This document shows, piece after piece, positions 15,166 through 23,016 of a stretch of 28,232 bases of DNA (the stretch's first letter is position 1; each line of letters starts with the position of its first letter). Under the pieces are notes generated by a model. The model saw only the letters and a program-made list of their open reading frames with translations. It made no database searches and was not told where the DNA came from. The position numbers and the translations under genes were made by a program. The DNA is from Oscillospiraceae bacterium. GTDB taxonomy: Bacteria; Bacillota; Clostridia; Oscillospirales; Ruminococcaceae. The stretch lies in the NCBI GenBank assembly GCA_029098085.1, contig JAQXNQ010000045.1, forward strand, positions 1 through 28,232. The letters run 5' to 3'.

Positions 15166-16089
15166 ATGACCGCAGCAATCGCCAAAAAACCGGCGAACAG
15201 CCAAAACCGGACTGAAAGACTGACCTTTCACCTGATGCTGCTTCCCGGCATGATCGTCCTGCTCATCTTTGTCTTTGTCCCGCTGGTCGGCTCCCTGATG
15301 GCTTTCCAGGATTACGTTCCCGCCCGGGGCCTTCTGAACTCCCGCTGGGTGGGTCTGGAAAACTACAAAATCATCTTCAGCTTCCCCGACAGCGTGCAGG
15401 TATTCTGGAACACCCTGATCATCGCCTTCGCCAAGCTGGTCTGCAACGCGGTGGTGCCGGTTGCCTTCTCCATCCTGCTCAACGAGCTGGGCGGAAAATT
15501 CTTCAAGCGCACCTTCCAGACCATTGTCTACCTGCCCCACTTCCTTTCCTGGGTCGTGCTGGCCACCGTCGTCACCAACATGTTCTCGCTGGACGGCCCC
15601 ATCAACAGCTTCCTCTCCCTCTTCGGCGTGGAAAGCATCCAGTTCCTGGCGGACAACCGCTGGTTCCGCTCCGTTATCGTGGCCACCGACGTCTGGAAGG
15701 AATTCGGCTACAACTCGGTCATCTACCTGGCGGCCCTGCTGGGCATTGACCCCGGCCTGTACGAGGCGGCCTCCATTGACGGCGCCGGCCGGTTCAAGCA
15801 GATCCTGCACATCACCCTTCCTTCCCTGATGCCCACCATCGTGCTGATGGCGGCCCTGAACCTGGGCAACATCCTCAACGCCGGCTTCGACCAGATCTTC
15901 AACCTGTACAACCCCATCGTCTATCAGACCGGCGACATCATCGATACCTATGTCTACCGGATCGGTATGGTAGAGGGCCAGTACAGCATCGGCGCGGCTG
16001 TGGGCCTGTTCAAGTCGGTCATCAGCTTCATCCTGATCCTCGGCTCCAACAAGCTGGCTCAGAAGCTCACCGGCAGCGGCATTTTCTAA
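15166..16089 (+). CDS. Sugar ABC importer permease (LplB-like)
   Basis: 307 aa, ATG behind CAAGGAGGATTCCT. About six membrane segments are visible (LLPGMIVLLIFVFVPLVGSL first, FKSVISFILILGSNKLA last). The cytoplasmic coupling loop that contacts the ATPase reads EAASIDGAGRFKQILHITLP (about 202-221), a standard EAA motif. It forms a heterodimeric channel with the next gene product, 12 bases downstream. No ATP-binding subunit is encoded in the cluster, so a shared MsmK/MsmX-type ATPase elsewhere would be needed, which is common for this transporter class. Confidence 0.93.
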   Translation: MTAAIAKKPANSQNRTERLTFHLMLLPGMIVLLIFVFVPLVGSLMAFQDYVPARGLLNSRWVGLENYKIIFSFPDSVQVFWNTLIIAFAKLVCNAVVPVAFSILLNELGGKFFKRTFQTIVYLPHFLSWVVLATVVTNMFSLDGPINSFLSLFGVESIQFLADNRWFRSVIVATDVWKEFGYNSVIYLAALLGIDPGLYEAASIDGAGRFKQILHITLPSLMPTIVLMAALNLGNILNAGFDQIFNLYNPIVYQTGDIIDTYVYRIGMVEGQYSIGAAVGLFKSVISFILILGSNKLAQKLTGSGIF

Positions 16090-16101
16090 GGAGGAACTAT
16101 C

Positions 16102-16983
16102 ATGGTTAAAAAGACTACCATCGGCAGCCGGATCGCCAGAGCACTCATCTGGATCGTTGTCACCCTCATGACCCTCAGCTGCCTGCTGCCCCTCATCAAC
16201 ATGATCGCCATTTCCTTCAGCGGCACCAACGCCGTGGCTTCCAACCAGGTAGGCCTGCTGCCGGTGGATTTCACCGTCAGCACCTATCAGAAGCTGCTCA
16301 ACGACGGCCAGTTCTGGACCTCCTTCTGGATCTCGGTCAAGCGGGTGGTGCTGGGCACCCTGATCAACATGTTCTTCGTCATCTCGATGGCCTATCCCCT
16401 GTCCAAGAGCAAGCTGCGGTTCCCCGCCCGGGAAATCTACATCAAGATCGTCATCTTCGCCATGCTGTTCTCCGGCGGCATCATCCCCCTGTTCATGGTC
16501 GTCAGCAAGCTGCACATGGTCAACACCATCTGGGCGCTGGTACTGCCCGGCGCCGTTCCGGTCTTCAATGTCATTCTGATGATCAACTTCTTCAAGGGCG
16601 TGCCCGCCTCTCTGGATGAGGCGGCCTCCATCGACGGCGCTTCTCCCCTGACCATCCTGCTGAAAATCTACCTGCCGGTGTCCCTGCCCGCACTGGCCAC
16701 CGTGGCTCTGTTTTCCATCGTCTATCACTGGAACGACTACTTCTCCGGCCTGCTGTACATGAACAAGGCCTCCCTTTACCCCCTGCAGACCTACATCCAG
16801 CAGCTGACGGTGGACATCACCCAGATCACCGACTCGGAGCAGCTCAAGCAGCTGGCTACCATGAATAACCGTTCCTTCAACGCCACCAAGATCGTGGTCT
16901 CCACCATTCCGCTGCTGCTGATCTACCCCTTCCTGCAGAAATACTTCGTGTCCGGCATCGTCATCGGCGCGGTCAAGGAATAA
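16102..16983 (+). CDS. Sugar ABC importer permease (YtcP/LplC-like)
   Basis: 293 aa, ATG behind TAAGGAGGAACTATC. Six membrane segments (LIWIVVTLMTLSCLLPLINM first), coupling loop DEAASIDGASPLTILLKIYL (about 173-192) and the family's C-terminal ending FVSGIVIGAVKE. The periplasmic-type loop NMIAISFSGTNAVASNQVGL is typical of carbohydrate permeases of the YtcP type. Partner of the preceding permease. The gene is followed 18 bases later by a fresh promoter, so the three catabolic genes downstream can be transcribed both by read-through and on their own. Confidence 0.93.
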   Translation: MVKKTTIGSRIARALIWIVVTLMTLSCLLPLINMIAISFSGTNAVASNQVGLLPVDFTVSTYQKLLNDGQFWTSFWISVKRVVLGTLINMFFVISMAYPLSKSKLRFPAREIYIKIVIFAMLFSGGIIPLFMVVSKLHMVNTIWALVLPGAVPVFNVILMINFFKGVPASLDEAASIDGASPLTILLKIYLPVSLPALATVALFSIVYHWNDYFSGLLYMNKASLYPLQTYIQQLTVDITQITDSEQLKQLATMNNRSFNATKIVVSTIPLLLIYPFLQKYFVSGIVIGAVKE

Positions 16984-17000
16984 TTTTCTCAAAAGAACCG

Positions 17001-17029
17001 TTTTCAGGCAGCCGAAAACATGATATACT
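17001..17029 (+). promoter_or_regulatory. Promoter/operator before the alpha-galactosidase gene
   Basis: TTTTCA (17001-17006), 17 bases, TATACT (17024-17029). The inverted repeat GTTTTC-N8-GAAAAC (17000-17019) overlaps the -35. Spacer bases match those of the promoter at 13218 in about 11 of 17 positions, pointing to a common regulator. The transcript start would be near 17036, some 25 bases before the ATG. Confidence 0.6.
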
Positions 17030-17061
17030 GGAGATAGAAATACATTGACGGAGGGATCTCT

Positions 17062-19257
17062 ATGGCTATTCTCATCAATGAGCAGACCCTGACCTTCACC
17101 CTGCAGACCCGCTCCACCAGCTATCAGATGGCGGTGGACGAGCATGGAGTGCTGCTGCATACCTACTATGGCGCCTCCATTGACCCGGAGGATGACCTGA
17201 GGGAGCTGATTGTCCGCAGCGACATGGGCTTTTCCGGCAATCCGCCTGAAGCCGGCTCCGACCGGACCTATTCCCTGGACACCCTGCCCCAGGAGCTTCC
17301 CTCCAGCGGTGTGGGCGACTACCGGGAGGATATGATTCGCCTGCGGCACGCAGACGGCTCCATGGCCGCCGACTTCCGCTTTGAAAGCTGGGAGGTTCTG
17401 CCCGCGGCGCAGCCCATCCCCGGCCTGCCCGCCCTGTACGGCGATGAGCAGGAGCCGGGAGAAACCCTGATCCTGACCCTGAAGGAAAAGGCGTCGAGCG
17501 TGAAGGTGAAGCTGTACTACGGCATTTTCGAGAAGGAAAATGTCATCACCCGCAGCGCCGTCATCCTGGGCGGAGGCACCGCCCCGGTGCAGCTGGAAAA
17601 AGCCCTGTCCTGCTGTCTGGACTTCCAGCATGAAGAGCTGGACATGATCTACTTCAGCGGCCGCCACGCCATGGAGCGCACACTCCGCCGCGTGCCGGTG
17701 GGCTTTGCCAGAACCGAAATCGGCAGTATCCGGGGCACCTCCAGCCATCAGCTGAACCCCGGGGTGATCCTGTGCACCCCGGGCGCTGATGAGGAGCACG
17801 GCCTGTGCTGGGGCATGCTGTTTGTCTACAGCGGCTGCTTCACTGCCGCTGTCCAGAAGGGCCAGCGATGCGGTACCCGGGCCGTCATGGGCATCCACCC
17901 CGACTGGTTCTCCTTCACGCTGGAGCCGGGTGAGCAGTTCTGCACCCCTCAGGTGATCCTCAGCTGCTCGGATCAGGGCCTGGGCGCCCTCTCCCGCCAG
18001 TATCACGATGTGATCCGGGAGCACCTCTGCCGCGGCGCCTGGAAGCACGCCCAGCGGCCAGTACTGATCAACAACTGGGAGGCCACCTACTTCGATTTTG
18101 ACGAGGAGAAGATCCTCTCCCTGGGCCGTCAGGCCGCCGGGCTGGGCATTGAAATGCTGGTGCTGGACGACGGCTGGTTCGGCAAACGGGACGGCGACAC
18201 CAGCGGTCTCGGCGACTGGGTGGTCAATGAGAAAAAGATGGGCGGCAGCATCGGACAGCTGGCCGCCAAACTCCACGGCATGGGGCTGAAGTTCGGCATC
18301 TGGTTTGAGCCGGAAATGATCTCGGAGGACTCCGACCTGTTCCGCGCCCATCCCGACTGGGCCATCCGGATTCCCGGACGGGAGCCCAACCGCGGCCGCT
18401 GCCAGCTGGTGCTGGATATGTCCCGCAAAGAGATCCGGGATTACCTCCTTGACCGCATTTCGGCGGTGCTGGAGGAGTCCCAGGCGGACTATGTCAAGTG
18501 GGACATGAACCGCAGCGTCTGCGACCTGTACAGCAGCGCGCTGCCCGCAGAACGCAGCGGCGAGCTGTTTCACCGGTATATGCTGGGCGTCTACGAGCTG
18601 CTGGAGCGGCTGCTGCAGCGGTTCCCCGACCTCCTGCTGGAGGGCTGCAGCGGCGGCGGCGGACGGTTTGACGCCGGTATGCTCTACTACTCCCCCCAGA
18701 TCTGGTGCAGCGACAACGCCGACGCCATCAACCGGCTGCAGATCCAGTACGGCACCTCCTTCTTCTATCCCGTCTCGGCCATGGGCGCCCATGTGGCGGT
18801 AGTTCCCGGCTTCCGGGAGCGCCGCAGCGTTCCCCTGAAAACCCGGGCGGATGTGGCCATGTCCGGCAGCTTCGGCTACGAGCTGGATCTGAGCAAGCTG
18901 GACAAGGAAGATCTGGAGCAGATTCCCGGCCAGATCGCCCTGTTCAAGCAGTGCTATGCCCTGACTCACGAAGGGGACTACTACCGGCTCTGCATGAACG
19001 ACCGGATGTCGGCCTGGGGCTTTGCCGCCAAAGACCGCACCTCCGCCATGGTAACGGTGGTCATGACCGAGGCTGAGGCCAACCCCCTGCCGGTGTACCT
19101 GCCCCTGCGGGGACTGGATCCCGACAAGCGGTACCGCTGCTCCCTCACCGGGACGATCCGCAGCGGCCGCAGCTGGGAGCGGGCCGGTCTGGCTCTGCCC
19201 CAGACGCCGGGCCAGTATGAGAGCCTGGTCATCACCTTTGAACAGACAGAGGACTGA
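17062..19257 (+). CDS. GH36 alpha-galactosidase
   Basis: 731 aa, the usual length for bacterial GH36 enzymes; ATG behind GACGGAGGGATCTCT. An N-terminal beta-sandwich (1-330) leads into a TIM barrel with VLDDGWFGKRD, FGIWFEPEMI and the two catalytic aspartates: nucleophile Asp481 in YVKWDMNR and acid/base Asp551 in WCSDNADA. LEGCSGGGGRFDAGML and MGAHVAVVPG are also family blocks, and a C-terminal beta domain follows. It hydrolyses alpha-1,6-galactosides (melibiose, raffinose, stachyose). No signal peptide, so it works in the cytosol on imported sugars. In Ruminococcus gnavus AgaSK a galactosidase of this class is fused to a sucrose kinase; here the kinase is the separate next gene, 24 bases downstream, so cleavage of raffinose and phosphorylation of the released sucrose would be coupled genetically instead. 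Confidence 0.95.
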   Translation: MAILINEQTLTFTLQTRSTSYQMAVDEHGVLLHTYYGASIDPEDDLRELIVRSDMGFSGNPPEAGSDRTYSLDTLPQELPSSGVGDYREDMIRLRHADGSMAADFRFESWEVLPAAQPIPGLPALYGDEQEPGETLILTLKEKASSVKVKLYYGIFEKENVITRSAVILGGGTAPVQLEKALSCCLDFQHEELDMIYFSGRHAMERTLRRVPVGFARTEIGSIRGTSSHQLNPGVILCTPGADEEHGLCWGMLFVYSGCFTAAVQKGQRCGTRAVMGIHPDWFSFTLEPGEQFCTPQVILSCSDQGLGALSRQYHDVIREHLCRGAWKHAQRPVLINNWEATYFDFDEEKILSLGRQAAGLGIEMLVLDDGWFGKRDGDTSGLGDWVVNEKKMGGSIGQLAAKLHGMGLKFGIWFEPEMISEDSDLFRAHPDWAIRIPGREPNRGRCQLVLDMSRKEIRDYLLDRISAVLEESQADYVKWDMNRSVCDLYSSALPAERSGELFHRYMLGVYELLERLLQRFPDLLLEGCSGGGGRFDAGMLYYSPQIWCSDNADAINRLQIQYGTSFFYPVSAMGAHVAVVPGFRERRSVPLKTRADVAMSGSFGYELDLSKLDKEDLEQIPGQIALFKQCYALTHEGDYYRLCMNDRMSAWGFAAKDRTSAMVTVVMTEAEANPLPVYLPLRGLDPDKRYRCSLTGTIRSGRSWERAGLALPQTPGQYESLVITFEQTED

Positions 19258-19281
19258 TATTTCCGAAAAGGAGGCTTTACG

Positions 19282-20235
19282 ATGAACGGCAACCCCTTTT
19301 CCTTCCCGGACATGAGCGACTGGACACCGCCCGTCCTCACCGACTTAAACGCCCTGCCCCACGGGGACATGCCCGGCGACCGGATCTCCATCCATCCCGA
19401 GCAGGTCGTCAAGGCAAATACCCTCTTCCCCCCGCTGATGAAATGCCTGCAGCCGCCGCTGGAGCAAAACGGCCGGGCGGTCATCGGACTGTTCGGCGGC
19501 TCCGGCTCGGGCAAATCCGGCATGGCGGCCCTGCTGGGGCAGTATCTGCGGGAGCTGGGCCTCCCCTGCTACATCCTGTCGGGGGACAATTACCCCCGGC
19601 GGATCCCCTGCCAGAACGACGCCGAGCGGCTGCGGATCTTCCGCTGCGGCGGCATCAAGGGACTGCTGACGGCGGGGGTGTACAATGAAGAAATCCGGGC
19701 CGAGCTGGAGGCTCTGCAGCTGACCGAACTGGACGCCGACCCGTCCGGACGGGCTCGGCATCCCTGGCTGGCCCTCTATCAAAGCGCCGGACGGGACGCC
19801 CTGGCGGGCTATCTGGGCGGCGACGCTGAACAGGATTTCGACGCCCTCAGCACCCTGCTGGGCCGGTTCAAGGCCGGAGACCAGACCCTCTGGCTCAAGC
19901 GGATGGGCCGCACTGAGACGGCCCTTTGGTACGAGAAGAAGGATTTCTCCGACATCCGGGTGCTGATTGTCGAGTGGACCCACAGCGGCAGCGACCGGCT
20001 GCAGGGGGTGGATGTGCCCATTCTGCTGGGCAGTACCCCGGCTGAAACCCTGGCCTACCGGGTCAGCCGGGCCCGGGACGGCGGAGCCGACAGTCCCTTT
20101 GTCACCATGGTGCTGGAGATTGAGCAGCGGCTGCTGAACAGTCAGGCCCACAAGGCCGCATTGATTCTGTCCAAAAACGGTGCGCTGCTGACCAGCGGTC
20201 AGTACCATCGTCTCATCGCGCAGGAGGAGGAATGA
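19282..20235 (+). CDS. P-loop sugar kinase, probable sucrose kinase (AgaSK kinase-domain type)
   Basis: 317 aa, ATG behind AAAAGGAGGCTTTACG. A Walker A loop (GLFGGSGSGKSG, Lys78) starts the nucleotide fold; YILSGDNYPRR and VLIVEWTHSG are compatible with catalytic and Walker B-like strands of the uridine-kinase/phosphoribulokinase group. No membrane segment. It lies between a GH36 gene and a sucrose-phosphorylase-family gene and overlaps the latter or abuts it. The R. gnavus fusion enzyme AgaSK carries a kinase of this kind that phosphorylates sucrose on C6 of glucose, which makes sucrose the best guess for the substrate. The link to AgaSK is from memory of domain order and gene context, not from an alignment. 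Other sugar-phosphorylating roles remain possible. Confidence 0.75.
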   Translation: MNGNPFSFPDMSDWTPPVLTDLNALPHGDMPGDRISIHPEQVVKANTLFPPLMKCLQPPLEQNGRAVIGLFGGSGSGKSGMAALLGQYLRELGLPCYILSGDNYPRRIPCQNDAERLRIFRCGGIKGLLTAGVYNEEIRAELEALQLTELDADPSGRARHPWLALYQSAGRDALAGYLGGDAEQDFDALSTLLGRFKAGDQTLWLKRMGRTETALWYEKKDFSDIRVLIVEWTHSGSDRLQGVDVPILLGSTPAETLAYRVSRARDGGADSPFVTMVLEIEQRLLNSQAHKAALILSKNGALLTSGQYHRLIAQEEE

Positions 20236-20237
20236 CC

Positions 20238-21899
20238 ATGCAGAGCACCATGACAGCCGGCCCCATGCTCAACGCCTACCCGGACAGCCTGGGGGGCAAT
20301 CTGGGGGCCCTTGCGGATTTTCTGGAGGATTCCCGGGTACAGGGCGCCTTTTCCTCCTGCTACATCCTGCCCAGCCTGTTCAACACCGACCTCGACCGGG
20401 GCTTTTCGGTCATCGACTACAGCCTCAATGAAGCGCTGGCCAGCCGGGAGGATCTGGAACGGATCAGGAAGCTGGGCATCGGCCTCAAGCTGGACTTCAT
20501 CCTCAACCACGCGTCGGTGCTGAGCCCCCAGTTTCAGGATGTCCTGAAAAACGGCGAAGCATCTCCCTACCGGGACTTTTTCATCGACTGGAACAAGTTC
20601 TGGCAGGGCTGCGGCGAGATGACCGAAGAGGGCTATATCCAGCCCGATCCGGAATACCTGGCACCCATGTTCTTCCGCAAGCCGGGACTGCCCCTTCTGA
20701 TGGTGCGGATGCCGGACGGGCGAAAGGTGCCCTACTGGAACACCTTCTATCAGAGCGTTTCCTGCCGCCGTCCCACGGTGCAGCAGCTGATGGAAATCGC
20801 CGGGCTGCAGTACGGCTCCGCTGAACGGCTGCACATTCTTTTAAGCGAAGCTCTTGACCGGGGCGAGGCTCCCGGGAAGATCGACTTCGGCCCCTTCGCC
20901 GCCTGCAAAGACCGGGTGGTCAGCTGGCTGGAGCAGAACCGGGAGTATCTGGGGCAGATGGATCTGAACATCCAGTCGCCGCTGGTCTGGGCGTTCTACG
21001 AGAACACCCTCACGGCCCTGTCGGATTACGGCGCGGACATTGTCCGGCTGGACGCCTTTGCCTACGCCCCCAAGGCCCCCGGACGGAAGAACTTCCTCAA
21101 TGATCCTGAGACCTGGGAGCTGCTGGAGCAGGTACGGCAGCTGGCCGACCCCCACGGACTGCAGCTGCTGCCGGAGATCCACGCCTCCTATCAGGAGCGG
21201 ATCCACGAAAAGGTGGCGGAGCAGGGCTATCTGACCTACGACTTCTTCCTGCCCGGCCTGATGCTGGACGCCTTCGAGCGGCAGAGCGGTCAGCTGCTCT
21301 GCGACTGGGCCCGAGAGCTGTGGAGCAAGCAGATCCGCACCGTCAACATGCTGGGCTGCCATGACGGCATCCCGCTGCTGGATCTGAAGGGGCTGCTGCC
21401 CGATGACCGGATCCAGTACCTGATCGACCGGGTGGTGGAGCGCGGCGGCTATGTGAAGAACCTCCACGGACAGAAGGGGGTCTACTACCAGGTCAACGCC
21501 ACCTACTACAGCGCCCTGGGCGAGGATCCCCAAAAGCTGCTGCTGGCCCGGGCCATTCAGATGTTCATGCCCGGCAAGCCCCAGGTCTGGTATCTGGATC
21601 TGTTCGCCGGCAAAAACGACCATGAGGCCGTCCGGCGGGCCGGAGAGGGCGGTCATAAGGAAATCAACCGCACCAACCTCTCCGCCGCCGATGTACAGGC
21701 GGGTCTGCAGACCGAGCTGGTACAGCGGCAGCTGGAGCTGCTCCGGCTGCGGAACACCTGTCCCGCCTTCGGTTTCGACGCCGAACTGACCGCCTGCTGC
21801 AGCGGATCGGTGCTGACCCTTCAGTGGCAGCGGCAGGGCGCTGTGGCCCGGCTCACCGCCGATTTCTCCGACTTCAGCTTTGAGATTGAGGCGGATTAA
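20238..21899 (+). CDS. GH13_18 sucrose-phosphorylase-family enzyme
   Basis: 553 aa from ATG 20238, seven bases after the second AGGAGG; an ATG at 20232 overlapping the kinase stop is possible. The N-terminus has the family block NAYPDSLGGNLGAL. Catalytic residues are Asp272 (VRLDAFAY, nucleophile), Glu313 (LLPEIHASY, acid/base) and Asp376 (LGCHDGIPLLDLKGLL). QVNATYYSALG and KEINRTN are also typical. Members split alpha-glucosides with phosphate: sucrose to glucose 1-phosphate and fructose, sucrose 6F-phosphate to glucose 1-phosphate and fructose 6-phosphate, or glucosylglycerate. It is longer than classical sucrose phosphorylases (about 480-505 aa) owing to an extra segment of about 55 residues (roughly 178-232) in domain B. 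As last gene behind a sucrose-kinase-like gene, a phosphorylated sucrose may be its substrate; exact specificity is not readable. Confidence 0.85.
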   Translation: MQSTMTAGPMLNAYPDSLGGNLGALADFLEDSRVQGAFSSCYILPSLFNTDLDRGFSVIDYSLNEALASREDLERIRKLGIGLKLDFILNHASVLSPQFQDVLKNGEASPYRDFFIDWNKFWQGCGEMTEEGYIQPDPEYLAPMFFRKPGLPLLMVRMPDGRKVPYWNTFYQSVSCRRPTVQQLMEIAGLQYGSAERLHILLSEALDRGEAPGKIDFGPFAACKDRVVSWLEQNREYLGQMDLNIQSPLVWAFYENTLTALSDYGADIVRLDAFAYAPKAPGRKNFLNDPETWELLEQVRQLADPHGLQLLPEIHASYQERIHEKVAEQGYLTYDFFLPGLMLDAFERQSGQLLCDWARELWSKQIRTVNMLGCHDGIPLLDLKGLLPDDRIQYLIDRVVERGGYVKNLHGQKGVYYQVNATYYSALGEDPQKLLLARAIQMFMPGKPQVWYLDLFAGKNDHEAVRRAGEGGHKEINRTNLSAADVQAGLQTELVQRQLELLRLRNTCPAFGFDAELTACCSGSVLTLQWQRQGAVARLTADFSDFSFEIEAD

Positions 21900-21923
21900 G
21901 GCGCAGAGGTTTCCGCTCTCCGA

Positions 21924-21970
21924 TGCAAAAAGGAAGGCTCACGGCTTGCGGCTGTGGGCCTCCTTTTGCA
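21924..21970 (+). terminator. Hairpin terminator of the raffinose/sucrose cluster
   Basis: TGCAAAAAGGAAGGCTCAC (21924-21942) pairs almost fully with GTGGGCCTCCTTTTGCA (21954-21970) around an 11-base loop. It starts 25 bases past the stop at 21899. The T residues fall within the 3' arm (CCTTTT). Confidence 0.75.
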
Positions 21971-21980
21971 GCAATATATT

Positions 21981-22060
21981 CCTATCGACCTTTGCAAAGG
22001 CAGATGGGTCAAGGGGCACGCCCCTTGCAGGTCCCCGACACGGCCTTCGGCCTTAGTCTG
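21981..22060 (+). repeat. Structured intergenic repeat, right copy
   Basis: Homologous, in opposite orientation, to 12941-13019. It holds three hairpins: the palindrome CCTTTGCAAAGG, CAAGGGGC-AC-GCCCCTTG, and GGCC-TTC-GGCC framed by GAC and GTC. Ends with CCTTAGTCTG as does the other copy. No coding frame is supported here. Confidence 0.8.
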
Positions 22061-22153
22061 GCAGAGCCCTGTATCGCCGGGATTTGCCCCGCGGACAAAT
22101 CCTGCAGAAGATAAAATTTCTTAATTTCTTATAAAAGATCAGGAACGCGCGAC

Positions 22154-22208
22154 AAGAATGCAAGCATTCTTGCAGCTCAACGAAGTTGAGCGAGGACTCT
22201 GGCCAGAG
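22154..22208. repeat. Cluster of three successive palindromes at the left border of the islet
   Basis: AAGAATGC-AA-GCATTCTT (22154-22171), GCTCAAC-GAA-GTTGAGC (22175-22191) and CTCTGGCCAGAG (22197-22208) follow one another. The first two overlap the 11-mer TTCTTGCAGCT (22167-22177), which recurs at 25309-25319 beside another hairpin. The rest of 22061-22336 shows no gene. Confidence 0.65.
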
Positions 22209-22336
22209 GTTCCTTCCGTCAAACCGTTCTTGATGTTCTTGCTTGACTGAAAGGATAGATGAATCAATCAGGCGAACCATCTTATCGACTGTACGTTACT
22301 GTTTCAATAGTGTCAACCTGTAAAGCGCCAGTATTA

Positions 22337-22618
22337 TCAATCATCTGCCCATTTAATTTCCTTTTCGACTTCCCAGAAAGTCCTTCCATCGAAAATAGGG
22401 GCAGTTTGAAACGCTTCCTGTCCTTCACTGATCGACGAACCGTTATATTCCCAAATATAGTCTTCCTTAGCAGGATCGGTCTGGAAAATTTCCATATGGA
22501 CAGTATTTTCATTAGGCATGTATCCTTGGAACCAATACTTTCTGCCTTTATAAATAAACGCTGTATCTTGGCATGTGTAGATTCTATCTATAAATTCGTT
22601 TGCATTCCCGTTAATCAT
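22337..22618 (-). CDS. Small acidic protein of the DUF4417/GGRG module, 93 aa
   Basis: 93 aa, about half of them charged or aromatic, no membrane segment. I recognise the pattern (FIYKGRKYWFQGY near the middle and FDGRTFWEVEKEIKW at the end) as a recurring hypothetical protein in gut clostridia, with no function known to me. Its ATG at 22618 overlaps the end of the preceding gene by 8 bases, so translation is coupled. Being the last gene of the leftward trio, it could be an immunity or partner protein for the GGRG protein; that is a guess from gene order and size only. Confidence 0.65.
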   Translation of the reverse strand: MINGNANEFIDRIYTCQDTAFIYKGRKYWFQGYMPNENTVHMEIFQTDPAKEDYIWEYNGSSISEGQEAFQTAPIFDGRTFWEVEKEIKWADD

Positions 22619-23015
22619 CTAATTTTATCCCTTTAAAGAATTTCCCATATTTCTCTTTCATTTCTCTCGTCAGAATTTTAGCAGGTGTTCTGCCAAACGG
22701 GCCTGTTTTATTTTGACTAAAACGTTTGTCATAAATATGGTAGTGCAAAACAGGAGTATGGTTATTACCTGTAAGAGATTTCTCAGGGTGATATGCAATT
22801 TCCATAATTAGCATATGGTTTTCGTCATAAAACCTCATTTCACGAAAAATACCATTTGGACTCAGTTTTATATATGCATTGCTTGAACGTGCCGATTCGG
22901 GAAGTCCATGTTTCCCAGCAATGCCTTCCAACACCTTAACTCCCTCAATATTACCAACAGCCCGATAACTGTAAGGAACAAGATTTCCTGCCGCAAAAGT
23001 ACCTCTACCGCCCAT
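22611..23015 (-). CDS. GGRG-type islet protein of unknown function
   Basis: 134 aa from ATG 23015 (MGGRGTFAAGN), chosen because the frame above it (to 23093) lies inside the DUF4417 gene. After a glycine-rich start come GVKVLEGIAGKHGLPESA, SNAYIKLSPNGIFREMRFYD, a His-rich strand (HTPVLHYHIYD) and a C-terminal KEKYGKFFKGIKLDD. Proteins with this N-terminus recur in clostridial phage-like and conjugative regions, but I know no assigned activity. The HYH segment could be a metal or catalytic site (inference). The start lies one base after the DUF4417 stop, and the gene overlaps the next one, so the three form one operon. Confidence 0.7.
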   Translation of the reverse strand: MGGRGTFAAGNLVPYSYRAVGNIEGVKVLEGIAGKHGLPESARSSNAYIKLSPNGIFREMRFYDENHMLIMEIAYHPEKSLTGNNHTPVLHYHIYDKRFSQNKTGPFGRTPAKILTREMKEKYGKFFKGIKLDD

Positions 23016-23016
23016 A

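Noticed and set aside
15142..18969. Reverse open frame of 1275 codons across the permease and galactosidase genes
   Set aside because: It spans three well-supported forward genes and translates into Gln/Val/Gly/His-rich sequence without domains; a G+C-driven shadow.
22154..22208. Palindrome cluster considered as a CRISPR array or attachment site
   Set aside because: The three palindromes differ in sequence and have no regular spacers; no cas or integrase gene is visible.
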